Source: Streptomyces stelliscabiei
GTDB lineage: Bacteria; Actinomycetota; Actinomycetes; Streptomycetales; Streptomycetaceae
Direction: 5' to 3'
Assembly: GCF_014873495.1 (NCBI RefSeq)
Contig: NZ_JADBGF010000001.1
Location: forward strand, 3,658,001-3,722,000
Length of the DNA: 64,000 nt
Below the pieces are notes generated by a model. That model ran no database searches. It was not told where the DNA came from and was given only the letters and a program-made list of their open reading frames with translations. The position numbers and the translations under genes are program-made. Below, piece after piece: positions 1 to 9,017 of this stretch; the stretch's first letter is position 1; each line of letters starts with the position of its first letter.

Positions 1-102
1 GTCAGGGGTGACGGCCACGGCGGTGGGGGCGAGCGCGAGGCCGGTGACGGCCAGCGTCCCCGCCACGAGTGCCGAGGCGGCTCCGAGTCGTATGCGTCTC
101 AT
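1..102 (-). CDS. Secreted protein, N-terminal fragment (runs off the window)
   Basis: Only the first 34 codons are in the window. They read as a signal peptide: MRRIR start, then a hydrophobic Ala/Leu/Val/Gly run, then an Ala-rich stretch resembling a signal-peptidase I site (APTAVA). A purine-rich GGGAAGGGA lies just upstream of the ATG. The mature protein is outside the window, so its function cannot be stated. Export is inferred from the leader alone. Confidence 0.6.
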   Translation of the reverse strand, partial: MRRIRLGAASALVAGTLAVTGLALAPTAVAVTPD

Positions 103-504
103 CGAGCGAATTCCCTTCCCTGGTACGGGACGGCGCACGGGGGCATGGGGGAGCCCCGTACGTCCCGGTACGGGCGTTGCCATGTGGGGGAGGTGCAATG
201 CGCGGCCGCGCGGCGGAATATGACGGTCCGCCAGGAGAACGGCTCCATTGAGACGCGGGCGGCCCAAGATTGCAAGAGACGGTCCGCCGGTTGTGCCGGG
301 GCCGTCGAAAGTGGCCGAACCCGTTCGCCGGCGACACCGGCCGGCTCGCCCGTCGGGCCGCGCGGGTGGGCCGATCTGTCCCGCCCCGCACGGTTTCACC
401 GGTGGCCGGGCCCGGTGTCCACTCGCCCGCGCATGAGTTCTCCCGCAGCTCGGCGGACTGTTACCGGCCGTAACACGCTAGGACGGGCGACTCCGGGCCC
501 GTAC
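103..504. other. Intergenic region with a small palindrome
   Basis: About 400 bases without a convincing gene; open frames here have poor codon structure. The only notable signal is the dyad TGTTAC-N5-GTAACA at 459-475, followed on the minus strand by a TAGCGT hexamer. This could be an operator and -10 box for the leftward secreted-protein gene, but no good -35 was seen. Confidence 0.35.
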
Positions 505-858
505 TCAGCCCGCCGTCAGCGTCGTGCGTACCGACCCGTCCGGTCCGGCCAGGAGCACCGGGGTCTTCGGGCCGCCGAGGTCCCGTACGGCGGCCCGGTC
601 CTCGTCGGAGACGGTGTCGGCGGCGGTCACCACTGCCGCCGCCTCCAGGGACGTGGCGCCGGAGGCCACCGCCATGGCGACGGCCGTGCGCAGCGCGCTC
701 AGCCGCAGGGAGTCGAGGGCCACGGTCCCGGCGACATAGGTACGGCCCGTCTCGTCGCGGACGGCCGCCCCCTCCGGCACGGCGTTGCGGGCCCGCGCGG
801 AACGGGCCAGGGTCACGATCTTGCGGTCCTCGGGGTCGAGCGCGCTGCTGTCGGTCAT
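505..858 (-). CDS. Cytidine deaminase-like protein lacking the zinc motif
   Basis: A 117-residue protein of the cytidine deaminase-like group found beside ybeY and phoH in actinomycetes. The N-terminal helix (DPEDRKIVTLARSARAR) and the TYVAGTVALDSLRLSALRTAV segment match the deaminase fold at the substrate side. The usual catalytic His/Cys-Ala-Glu and Pro-Cys-x-x-Cys zinc ligands are absent; the protein has no cysteine. Real cytidine deaminase activity is therefore unlikely, and a binding or structural role is inferred. It is the last gene of the leftward cluster, 49 bases after the YjbR-like gene. The ATG start fits the family. Confidence 0.72.
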   Translation of the reverse strand: MTDSSALDPEDRKIVTLARSARARNAVPEGAAVRDETGRTYVAGTVALDSLRLSALRTAVAMAVASGATSLEAAAVVTAADTVSDEDRAAVRDLGGPKTPVLLAGPDGSVRTTLTAG

Positions 859-907
859 GAGCCGAGCATACGGAGACCGGGGCCGCCCACCACGCCACGG
901 GGTGTGT

Positions 908-1267
908 TCAGGGCCGGTCGAGACGGAGCCGTTCCGCCCGGGGCAGGCCCGCCACCACCAGGTCGTACGAGTCCTCGATCAGTTCCCTGGCGAGGTGGTC
1001 GGGGAGGTCGCCGTCGAGGGTCACGGTGTTCCAGTGGCGTTTGTTCATGTGGTAGCCGGGGGCGATGAGGCCGGGGTGTTCGGTGCGGAGCCGGACCGCG
1101 TCCTCGGGGTCGCACTTGAGGTTGACCTTGAGGGGACGCTGGTCCGTCCAGCTGAGGGCGAACATCTTGCCGAGCACCTTGAAGACGGAGATCTCCGGAC
1201 GGAAGGGAAAGTCCTCGACGGCCTCGTGGAAGGAGAGGCAGAAGGTACGCAACTCCTGTGGGGTCAC
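908..1267 (-). CDS. MmcQ/YjbR family protein
   Basis: A 119-residue protein with the MmcQ/YjbR hallmarks: an N-terminal helix with PFRPEISVFKVLGKMFAL, the PLKVNLKCDPEDAVRLR segment, and the C-terminal NKRHWNTVTLDG followed by a helix with SYDLV. The fold resembles a double-wing DNA-binding domain, but members have no settled function. It overlaps the upstream CBS-domain gene by 4 bases (ATGA), so it is translationally coupled to that gene. Confidence 0.85.
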   Translation of the reverse strand: MTPQELRTFCLSFHEAVEDFPFRPEISVFKVLGKMFALSWTDQRPLKVNLKCDPEDAVRLRTEHPGLIAPGYHMNKRHWNTVTLDGDLPDHLARELIEDSYDLVVAGLPRAERLRLDRP

Positions 1268-2571
1268 TCGGACTTCTTCTCCCCCTCCGGCGCCTCGGCG
1301 GGACCGATCGGCTCCACCAGCACCGTGACGATCTTGTTCCGGCGGCCGGCCGCGGCCTCCGCCGTGAGGCGCAGTTCGCGCTCGTCCGGCAGGGCGACGA
1401 CCGAGGAGGCACCGGCGATGGGGACACGGCCCAGGGCCTTGGCGAGGAGGCCGCCCACGGTCTCCACGTCCTCGTCGTCGTAGGCCTCCAGGCCGTACAG
1501 CTCCCCGAGGTCGGTGATGTCCAGGCGGGCGGTGACGCGGTAGCGGTCCTCGCCGAGGTCCTCGACGGGCGGGAGTTCGCGGTCGTACTCGTCGGTGATC
1601 TCGCCGACGATCTCCTCCAGGATGTCCTCGATGGTGACGATCCCGGCGGTGCCGCCGTACTCGTCGATGACGACGGCGACGTGGTTGCGCTCCTGCTGCA
1701 TCTCGCGGAGCAGGTCGCCGGCGTTCTTCGTGTCGGGGACGAAGACGGCGGGGCGCATGGCCGTGGACACCAGTTCGCTCTCGGCGTCCCGGCTGATGTG
1801 TGTCTTGCGGGCCAGGTCCTTCAGGTACACGATCCCGACGATGTCGTCCTCGTTCTCACCGGTGACCGGTATGCGCGAGAAACCCGAGCGCAGGGCGAGG
1901 GTGAGGGCCTGACGGATGGTCTTGTAGCGCTCGATGGCGACCAGGTCGGTGCGCGGGACCATCACCTCGCGGACGAGGGTGTCGCCCAGCTCGAAGACCG
2001 AGTGCACCATGCGGCGCTCCTCCGCCTCGATCAGCGACTCCTTCTCGGCCAGGTCGACCAGCGCGCGCAGTTCGGCCTCGGAGGCGAACGGGCCGCGCCG
2101 GAAGCCCTTGCCGGGCGTCAGAGCGTTGCCGATGAGGATCAGGAGCGAGGGAATGGGCCCCAGGACCCGGGCCAGCGGCAGCAGCACGTACGCCGCCGCC
2201 GTGGCCGTGTTCATGGGGTGCTGGCGGCCGATGGTGCGGGGCGAGACCCCGACGGCCACATAGCTGACGAGGACCATCACGGCGATGGCGACGGCCAGGG
2301 ACTGCCAGGTCCTGTCGAACGCCTGCAGGCAGGCGTAGGTGACCAGCGCGGCGGCGGCCATCTCGCAGGCCACCCGCACCAGCAGCGCGAGGTTCAGATA
2401 GCGGGTCGGGTCGGCCGAGATCTGGGCGAGCTTCGCGCTGCCGCGCCGCCCGGACCGTACGGCCTCCTCGGCACGGAAGCTGGAGACGCGCGCGAGGCCC
2501 GCCTCCGCGCAGGCGGCGAGCCAGGCGACGACCACCAGGGCGACGGCACCCGCGATGAGAGTCGCGCTCAT
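1264..2571 (-). CDS. Hemolysin-family CBS-domain membrane protein (CorC/HlyC type)
   Basis: A 435-residue inner-membrane protein. The N-terminal about 190 residues form a CNNM/DUF21-type domain with hydrophobic segments (MSATLIAGAVALVVVAWLAA and later ones). Then come two CBS motifs (VMVPRTDLVAIE; AVFVPDTKNAGDLLREM and HVAVVIDEYGGTAGIVTIED) and a C-terminal CorC_HlyC transporter-associated domain (RYRVTARLDITDLGELYG). Members are linked to Mg or Co ion efflux; the name hemolysin is historical. The start was set at 2571 because it overlaps the ybeY stop as ATGA. The longer open frame upstream reads through ybeY in another frame. Confidence 0.9.
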   Translation of the reverse strand: MSATLIAGAVALVVVAWLAACAEAGLARVSSFRAEEAVRSGRRGSAKLAQISADPTRYLNLALLVRVACEMAAAALVTYACLQAFDRTWQSLAVAIAVMVLVSYVAVGVSPRTIGRQHPMNTATAAAYVLLPLARVLGPIPSLLILIGNALTPGKGFRRGPFASEAELRALVDLAEKESLIEAEERRMVHSVFELGDTLVREVMVPRTDLVAIERYKTIRQALTLALRSGFSRIPVTGENEDDIVGIVYLKDLARKTHISRDAESELVSTAMRPAVFVPDTKNAGDLLREMQQERNHVAVVIDEYGGTAGIVTIEDILEEIVGEITDEYDRELPPVEDLGEDRYRVTARLDITDLGELYGLEAYDDEDVETVGGLLAKALGRVPIAGASSVVALPDERELRLTAEAAAGRRNKIVTVLVEPIGPAEAPEGEKKSE

Positions 2572-3065
2572 GACACGGTCGGTGCCGGGGAGGGGCCGGT
2601 GAAGCCCTTCTCCGCGCGCCAGCCGTCCACGATGGCGGCCTGCAGGCCGAACATCTCGGCCTTCTCGTCGGGCTCCTCGTGGTCGTAGCCCAGCAGGTGC
2701 AGCACCCCGTGGACGGTGAGGAGCTGGAGCTCCTCGTCCATGGAGTGCTGCGTGTCCGCTTCCCTGCCCTGCTTCTCGGCGACCTCGGGGCACAGCACGA
2801 TGTCACCGAGCAGGCCCTGCGGCGGCTCGTCGTCGTCCTTCGACGGCGGACGCAGCTCGTCCATCGGGAAGGACATGACATCGGTCGGACCGGGGAGGTC
2901 CATCCACTGGATGTGCAGCTGCTCCATGGCGTCCGTGTCCACCACGATCACCGACAGCTCGGAGAGGGGGTGGATGCGCATCCGTGTCAGCGCGTAGCGG
3001 GCGATGTCGAGGATCGCCTGCTCGTCGACCTCGGTTCCGGACTCGTTGTTGACGTCGATCGACAT
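2568..3065 (-). CDS. ybeY: Endoribonuclease YbeY
   Basis: A 165-residue metalloprotein of the UPF0054/YbeY family, involved in 16S rRNA 3'-end maturation and ribosome quality control. The zinc motif H-x3-H-x5-H is visible in HGVLHLLGYDHEEPDE near the C-terminus, with the family segment LPGPTDVMSFPMDE before it. It lies 14 bases downstream of phoH, the usual actinobacterial pairing, and its stop overlaps the next start, so phoH-ybeY-CBS protein-YjbR protein is one operon. Confidence 0.95.
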   Translation of the reverse strand: MSIDVNNESGTEVDEQAILDIARYALTRMRIHPLSELSVIVVDTDAMEQLHIQWMDLPGPTDVMSFPMDELRPPSKDDDEPPQGLLGDIVLCPEVAEKQGREADTQHSMDEELQLLTVHGVLHLLGYDHEEPDEKAEMFGLQAAIVDGWRAEKGFTGPSPAPTVS

Positions 3066-3079
3066 GGTGCGGTGTCTGT

Positions 3080-4153
<1,074 letters not shown>

Positions 4154-4253
4154 GAGCCGGCTCTGGGGCCGCGGTTCCTCCTTGACGCGGTGGGGCTGGT
4201 GTCGCCCCTTCTTCCAGGGTACGACGCGGCGGTGACAGTGCTGTAGGGCTTTT

Positions 4254-4279
4254 CCGGGGCCGCTCGGGGCCGGCCCCGG
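4254..4279 (-). terminator. Hairpin downstream of the IclR gene
   Basis: CCGGGGCCG (4254-4262) pairs with CGGCCCCGG (4271-4279), a 9-bp G+C stem with an 8-base loop just past the IclR stop. On the minus strand a short A-rich rather than T-rich tail follows, so termination is plausible but not typical. Confidence 0.4.
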
Positions 4280-4282
4280 CCT

Positions 4283-5074
4283 TCAGCGCCAGACCGGCGC
4301 CCCCGCCCCTCCCGGGGTGGTCGCCTCGATCTTCGCGCGGATCTCCCGCATGACGTCCACGATCCGCCGCTCGTGCTCCGGGGTCAGGCGGGCGACCGGG
4401 ACCGAGCAGCTGACGGCGTCCTCGGCCGGGGTGTCGGTGCGCAGGGCAAAGCCGAAGCCGACGATGCCGGTGACGCCCTCCTCGCGGTCGACGGCGTAGC
4501 CGCGGGCGCGGACACCGGCGAGGTCGGCGGCGAGGGCGTCGCGGGTGGTGCGGGTGTGCGGGGTGAGCGCCTCGTAGGGGCCCTCGGGGAGGTCGCTGTC
4601 GGGGCGTTCGGCGAGGAGGGCCTTGCCGAGGGCGCCGGCGTGGGCGGGCAGGCGGCGGCCCACGCGGCTGATCGTGCGCAGGTACTCGTGGGACTCGCGG
4701 GTGGCCAGGTAGGCGACGTCCGTGCCGTCGAGACGGGCGAGGTGGATGGTCTCCCCCAGCGCCTCGGACGCCTCGTCGAGATAGGGCCGTACGGCGCGTA
4801 CGCGCGGGTCGGAGTCCAGGTAGCTGGTGCCGGTGAGCAGGGCGCGGATACCGATGCCGTAGAGGGAGCCGGTGGTGTCGGTGCGGACCCAGCCCCGGTC
4901 GATCAGGGTCCGCAGCAGGGCGTACATCGAGCTGCGCGGGACCCCCAGCTCGTCCGCCAGTTCCTGGAGGCGGGCGGGGCGGTCGCCGCGCGCGGCGAGA
5001 AGTTCCAGCACCTCGACCGTACGGGCCGCCGATTTCACCTCGCGGACGCCCCCGGCGCCGTCTGTCTCCGCCAT
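4283..5074 (-). CDS. IclR-family transcriptional regulator, probable glucarate repressor
   Basis: A 263-residue IclR-type regulator. Residues about 10-75 form the winged helix (RTVEVLELLAARGDRPARLQ, then DELGVPRSSMYALLRTL). The C-terminal effector domain holds YLATRESHEYLRTISRVGRR, AHAGALGKALLA, GYAVDREEGVTGIVGFGF and SCSVPVARL. It is divergent from the kdgD-gudD pair, and its own start lies about 110 bases from theirs, so it most likely senses glucarate or a pathway product and controls the shared spacer. ATG 5074 was preferred over an upstream in-frame ATG at 5104 because the extra residues are not family-like. Confidence 0.88.
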   Translation of the reverse strand: MAETDGAGGVREVKSAARTVEVLELLAARGDRPARLQELADELGVPRSSMYALLRTLIDRGWVRTDTTGSLYGIGIRALLTGTSYLDSDPRVRAVRPYLDEASEALGETIHLARLDGTDVAYLATRESHEYLRTISRVGRRLPAHAGALGKALLAERPDSDLPEGPYEALTPHTRTTRDALAADLAGVRARGYAVDREEGVTGIVGFGFALRTDTPAEDAVSCSVPVARLTPEHERRIVDVMREIRAKIEATTPGGAGAPVWR

Positions 5075-5118
5075 GGGCCGATCGTATGCGGGGCCGCGCC
5101 GCACGCCGGTGGCGTCTC

Positions 5119-5167
5119 TTGACGCCCCTCGTTCACTTACCTAATCTCCATCTTCATACATAGATGA
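5119..5167 (+). promoter_or_regulatory. kdgD-gudD promoter with overlapping dyad operator
   Basis: TTGACG (5119-5124), 17 bases, then TAATCT (5142-5147) make a good primary-sigma promoter for the rightward operon. The dyad TCATACATAGATGA (5154-5167, 10 of 14 symmetric positions) lies at the expected start of transcription, a natural site for repression by the divergent IclR protein. A TCTCCAT direct repeat flanks it. This stretch is unusually A+T-rich for the region. Confidence 0.6.
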
Positions 5168-5182
5168 CGTCTCCATAGGAAG

Positions 5183-6223
5183 ATGATGCGCGTGGGCCTC
5201 GACACGGACTCGGCGGCCGAACCGGGGAACGACCCGGTCACGGACCGCTTCACGGACGCGGTCCGGCGGCTGCGGCACGGCATGACGCAGGGCGTCCTGT
5301 CGTTCCCGCTCACCAGCTTCGGCTCCGACCTCTCCCTCGACCTCGACGGCTTCCGCGCGCACCTCGACGCGCAGGTCGCCACCGGCCCCGGCGCCGTCTT
5401 CCCCGCCTGCGGCACCGGTGAGTTCTTCTCGCTCGACGAGGACGAGTACCGGCAGGTCGTGACCGCCGCCGTGGAGGTCACGGCCGGCCGGGTGCCCGTC
5501 GTCGCGGGCATCGGCTACGGCTGGGCGCAGGCCGTACGGTTCGCGCGGATCGCCGAGGAGGCGGGCGCCGACGCCCTGCTCGTGCTGCCGCACTACCTGG
5601 TCGCCGCCCCGCAGGAGGGCCTGGTCCGGCAGCTGGAGGAGATCGCCGCCCGCACCCGGCTGCCGCTCGTCGCCTACCAGCGCGGCCAGGTCGCGTTCAC
5701 CGCCGATGCGCTGCGGAGGATCGCCCGGATCCCGCACGTCGTCGGCCTCAAGGACGGCCACAGCGACCTCGACCGGCTCCAGCGCCTCACCCTCGCCGCC
5801 CCCGCGGACTTCCTCTTCTTCAACGGTGCCTCCACCGCCGAGATCCAGGCCCGCGCGTACGCCGCCGTCGGCGTCCCCGCCTACTCCTCCGCCGTGCACG
5901 CCTTCGCGCCCGAGATCGCCGGCGCCTTCTTCGACGCGCTGCGCCGCGGCGACGACACGGCGGTGGACCGGCTGCTCCGCGGGTTCTACGTCCCGCTCGT
6001 CGAGCTGCGCGACCGCCGGCCCGGGTACGCGGTCTCGCTGGTCAAGGCGGCGGCCCGGCTGCGCGGCCGTCCCGTCGGCCCCGTACGCGCCCCGCTCACC
6101 GACCCCTCGCCCGCCGACCTCGCGGACCTGGAGAAGCTGCTCGCAGAGGGCCTCGACCTCGTCGGCGGCCTCACCTCCGCCCCCGCCGCGTCCGCCGTCC
6201 CGACCGCAGGAGCCGCCCTGTGA
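5183..6223 (+). CDS. kdgD: 5-dehydro-4-deoxyglucarate dehydratase
   Basis: A DapA/NAL-superfamily TIM barrel of up to 346 residues that dehydrates and decarboxylates 5-keto-4-deoxyglucarate to 2-oxoglutarate semialdehyde. Family signs are GVLSFPLTSF, PACGTGEFFSL (substrate-carboxylate binding), a Tyr in PLVAYQRGQ, and the Schiff-base Lys in GLKDGHSDL (residue 190 from the first ATG). The AGGA ribosome site at 5176 is too close to the first ATG (5183), so ATG 5186 or GTG 5192 may be used. The next gene, gudD, overlaps by 4 bases and makes its substrate. Confidence 0.93.
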   Translation: MMRVGLDTDSAAEPGNDPVTDRFTDAVRRLRHGMTQGVLSFPLTSFGSDLSLDLDGFRAHLDAQVATGPGAVFPACGTGEFFSLDEDEYRQVVTAAVEVTAGRVPVVAGIGYGWAQAVRFARIAEEAGADALLVLPHYLVAAPQEGLVRQLEEIAARTRLPLVAYQRGQVAFTADALRRIARIPHVVGLKDGHSDLDRLQRLTLAAPADFLFFNGASTAEIQARAYAAVGVPAYSSAVHAFAPEIAGAFFDALRRGDDTAVDRLLRGFYVPLVELRDRRPGYAVSLVKAAARLRGRPVGPVRAPLTDPSPADLADLEKLLAEGLDLVGGLTSAPAASAVPTAGAAL

Positions 6224-7515
6224 CCCGCGACCTGACCATCACCGAGGTCCGGCTGACCCCGATCCTGGTCGCCGACCCGCCGCTGCTGAACACGCAGGGC
6301 GTGCACCAGCCGTACACCCCCCGGCTCATCGTGGAGGTCGTCACCGCCGACGGGACCACGGGAGTCGGTGAGACGTACGGCGACACCAAGTACCTGGAGC
6401 TGGCACGGCCGTTCGCCGAGAAGCTGGTCGGCCGGCCGGTCGGCGATCTGAACGGGCTGTCCGCTCTCGCCGACGAGGTGGCGGTCGACGGGGCACGGGT
6501 CTCCGGGCAGGTCGACGTGGGCGGGCTGCGCGGTGTCCAGACCGCCGACAAGCTGCGGCTGTCGGTCGTGTCGGGGTTCGAGGTCGCCTGCCTCGACGCG
6601 CTCGGCAAGGCACTGGGGCTGCCCGTGCACGCGCTGCTCGGCGGGAAGGTGCGCGACCGCGTGGAGTACAGCGCGTACCTCTTCTACAGGTGGGCGGAGC
6701 ATCCCGAGGGCGTTTCCTGCGAGAAGGACGACTGGGGAGCGGCCGTGGACCCGGCCGGGGTCGTGGAGCAGGCCCGGAAGTTCAAGGAGCGGTACGGGTT
6801 CACGTCGTTCAAACTCAAGGGGGGTGTCTTCCCGCCGGACGAGGAGATCGCGGCGGTTCGCGCGCTGGCCGAGGCGTTCCCCGGGCACCCGCTGCGGCTG
6901 GACCCCAACGGGGCCTGGTCCGTGGCGACTTCCCTCAAGGTCGCGGACGCGCTGGCCGACGTCCTCGAATACCTGGAGGACCCGGCGCTCGGAACGCCCG
7001 CGATGGCCGAGGTGGCCGCGGGGACGTCCGTGCCGCTGGCCACCAACATGTGCGTGACGACCGTCGCGGAGATCGAGGAGGCGTTCACCAAGGGGGCCGT
7101 GCAGGTCGTCCTCTCCGACCACCACTACTGGGGCGGGCTGCGCAGCACGCGTGAACTCGCCGCGATCTGCCGGGCGTTCGGTGTCGCGGTGTCCATGCAC
7201 TCCAACACGCATCTGGGGATCAGCCTGGCGGCGATGACGCACGTGGCGTCCACGGTCCCCGACCTCCACCACGCCTGCGACTCCCACTACCCCTGGCAGT
7301 CGGAGGACGTCCTCACCTCCCGGCTCACGTTCGAGAACGGGGCGGTCCGGGTCTCGGACGCGCCCGGACTGGGCGTCGAACTCGACCGCGACCAGCTGGA
7401 CCGCCTGCACCGCCGCTGGCTGAACGACGACGGCGCCCTCAGGGACCGCGACGACGCGGCGGCGATGCGGGTCGCCGAACCGGGGTGGGTGACACCGCGA
7501 GTGCCTCGCTGGTAG
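6220..7515 (+). CDS. gudD: Glucarate dehydratase
   Basis: A 431-residue enolase-superfamily enzyme converting D-glucarate to 5-keto-4-deoxyglucarate. Visible catalytic and metal residues are the KLK motif (K198, K200), D228 in LDPNGAW, E253 in YLEDPALG, N276 in LATNMCVT and H327 in SMHSNTHLG. The segment LLNTQGVHQPYTPR is typical of glucarate dehydratases. The GTG start overlaps the kdgD stop (GTGA). Together the pair forms a complete glucarate-to-oxoglutarate-semialdehyde route under the divergent IclR gene. Confidence 0.95.
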   Translation: MTRDLTITEVRLTPILVADPPLLNTQGVHQPYTPRLIVEVVTADGTTGVGETYGDTKYLELARPFAEKLVGRPVGDLNGLSALADEVAVDGARVSGQVDVGGLRGVQTADKLRLSVVSGFEVACLDALGKALGLPVHALLGGKVRDRVEYSAYLFYRWAEHPEGVSCEKDDWGAAVDPAGVVEQARKFKERYGFTSFKLKGGVFPPDEEIAAVRALAEAFPGHPLRLDPNGAWSVATSLKVADALADVLEYLEDPALGTPAMAEVAAGTSVPLATNMCVTTVAEIEEAFTKGAVQVVLSDHHYWGGLRSTRELAAICRAFGVAVSMHSNTHLGISLAAMTHVASTVPDLHHACDSHYPWQSEDVLTSRLTFENGAVRVSDAPGLGVELDRDQLDRLHRRWLNDDGALRDRDDAAAMRVAEPGWVTPRVPRW

Positions 7516-7545
7516 CGGCGGTGGGTCGTTCGTCGGCCGCGGCCC

Positions 7546-7708
7546 GGTGGGGCTTCTCGCGCAGTTCCCCGCGCCCCTGAAAGCACCAGGCCCAGCGGGC
7601 CTGAGAGCGCCGGGCTGCGGCCTGAAGACGTAGGGCCGCGGGCCTGAAAGGCGCCGGGCGCAGCCCGTGCCTCTCAGGGGCGCGGGGAACCGCGCGAGCA
7701 ACCCCCAC
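7546..7708. repeat. Long palindromic intergenic repeat, copy 1
   Basis: Left arm 7546-7580 begins GGTGGGGCTTCTCGCGCAG and ends CGCCCCTGA. Right arm 7674-7708 is its imperfect reverse complement (TCAGGGGCGCGGGGAAC and onward). The 93 bases between contain degenerate CCTGAAAG/GGGCCGCGGGCCTGA repeats. The same arms recur at 11362-11507, 17833-17914 and, as half copies, near 36713 and 37962. Confidence 0.75.
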
Positions 7709-7749
7709 GCACCCGCGGCCGCCAGAATCCGGAAGGGACCGATCCGAAA

Positions 7750-7793
7750 GGCGTTCTGCGGGGTCACAGGGGCGGCAGCCCCCGCAGAACGCC
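7750..7793 (+). terminator. Strong hairpin after gudD
   Basis: GGCGTTCTGCGGGG (7750-7763) pairs perfectly with CCCCGCAGAACGCC (7780-7793), a 14-bp stem with a 16-base loop. There is no T-run, as is common in Streptomyces. It probably ends kdgD-gudD transcription before the PfkB gene. No gene was found in 7516-7895. Confidence 0.5.
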
Positions 7794-7895
7794 CCCACCC
7801 GCACCACACACCCAGGGCCCACCCCGCGCCCCCCGCCCCCCAGCGGAGCACTTGGTGCAGACTTACTGGATCCGCACCACGCCAGGGAGCACATC

Positions 7896-9005
7896 GTGAC
7901 CGCGTTCAGGGGAGAGCGACCGCACCGGCACCAGGTGGACCCGCTGAGGTCCCTGAGAGCACCGGACGACCCGCCCTGGGACGTCTACCTGACCGGCACC
8001 GTCTTCCTCGACATCATCTTCACCGGCCTCGACTCCGCCCCGGTGCGCGGCACGGAGTCCTGGGCCCGCGGCATGGGATCGAGCCCCGGCGGCGTGGCCA
8101 ACATGGCCACGGCCCTGGCCCGGCTGGGCCTGAAAACCTCCCTCGCGGCGGCCTTCGGCGACGACCACTACGGCGAGTACTGCTGGGACGCCCTGGAACA
8201 GGGCGAGGGCATCGACCTCTCCGCCTCCCGCACGGTCCTCGGCTGGCACTCCCCGGTCACGGTCTCCATGGCCTACGAGGGCGAACGCACCATGGTCTCC
8301 CACGGCCACGCGGCACCCCCGGAGCAGTCCGAGCCGGAGTACCCGCCGCACGCCCGCGCCGCCGTCGCCTCCCTCACGCCCGGCGTGCGCGCCCCCTGGA
8401 TCGTGCGCGCCGCGAGCGAGGGCACCCGGGTCTTCGCGGACGTCGGCTGGGACGAGACCGGTGCCTGGGACCTGGCGGCCCTGCCCGATCTCGCCCACTG
8501 CGAGGCGTTCCTGCCCAACGCCGCCGAGGCGATGCGCTACACCGGCGCCGACTGCCCCCGGGCCGCCGCCCGCGCCCTCACCGACCACGTCCCGGTGGCC
8601 GTGGTGACCCTCGGCGCGGAGGGCGCGTACGCCGTGGACGGCCGGACCGGCGAGACGGCGGAGGTGCCGGCCATCGCCGTGGAGGCCCTGGACCCCACGG
8701 GCGCGGGTGACGTGTTCGTCGCCGGCTTCGTCACCGGCACCCTCGCCGACTGGCCCCTCGCGGACCGGCTGGCCTTCGCCGGTCTGACCGCCGCGCTGTC
8801 GGTCCAGGAGTTCGGCGGTTCGCTGTCCGCCCCCGGCTGGTCGGAACTGGCCGCGTGGTGGCACCGGGTGCGGTCACTGGAGGACCAGGACCCCGCAGCA
8901 CTGCGCCGGTACGCCTTCCTGGCGGACCTCCTGCCGAAGGACCACGTCAGCCCCTGGCCGCTGCGCCGGGCCGTCCCCACGATCGGCTTCCGCCGTTCGG
9001 CCTGA
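7896..9005 (+). CDS. PfkB-family carbohydrate kinase
   Basis: A 369-residue ribokinase-fold kinase. The N-terminal PfkB signature region reads PGGVANMATALARLG, and the C-terminal signature with the catalytic Asp is DPTGAGDVFVAGF. An ATP-site segment VPVAVVTLGAEGAYA lies between them. It phosphorylates a sugar or nucleoside, but the substrate cannot be read from the sequence. The GTG start has a GGAG ribosome site 6 bases upstream. The gene stands alone, after a hairpin and with the deaminase gene converging on it, so it is probably separate from the glucarate operon. Confidence 0.87.
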   Translation: MTAFRGERPHRHQVDPLRSLRAPDDPPWDVYLTGTVFLDIIFTGLDSAPVRGTESWARGMGSSPGGVANMATALARLGLKTSLAAAFGDDHYGEYCWDALEQGEGIDLSASRTVLGWHSPVTVSMAYEGERTMVSHGHAAPPEQSEPEYPPHARAAVASLTPGVRAPWIVRAASEGTRVFADVGWDETGAWDLAALPDLAHCEAFLPNAAEAMRYTGADCPRAAARALTDHVPVAVVTLGAEGAYAVDGRTGETAEVPAIAVEALDPTGAGDVFVAGFVTGTLADWPLADRLAFAGLTAALSVQEFGGSLSAPGWSELAAWWHRVRSLEDQDPAALRRYAFLADLLPKDHVSPWPLRRAVPTIGFRRSA

Positions 9006-9017
9006 CGGCGTCGCCCC

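Noticed and set aside
2..391. A 129-codon leftward frame at the window start
   Set aside because: It is out of frame with the clear signal-peptide start at 102 and has Arg/Pro-rich noise composition.
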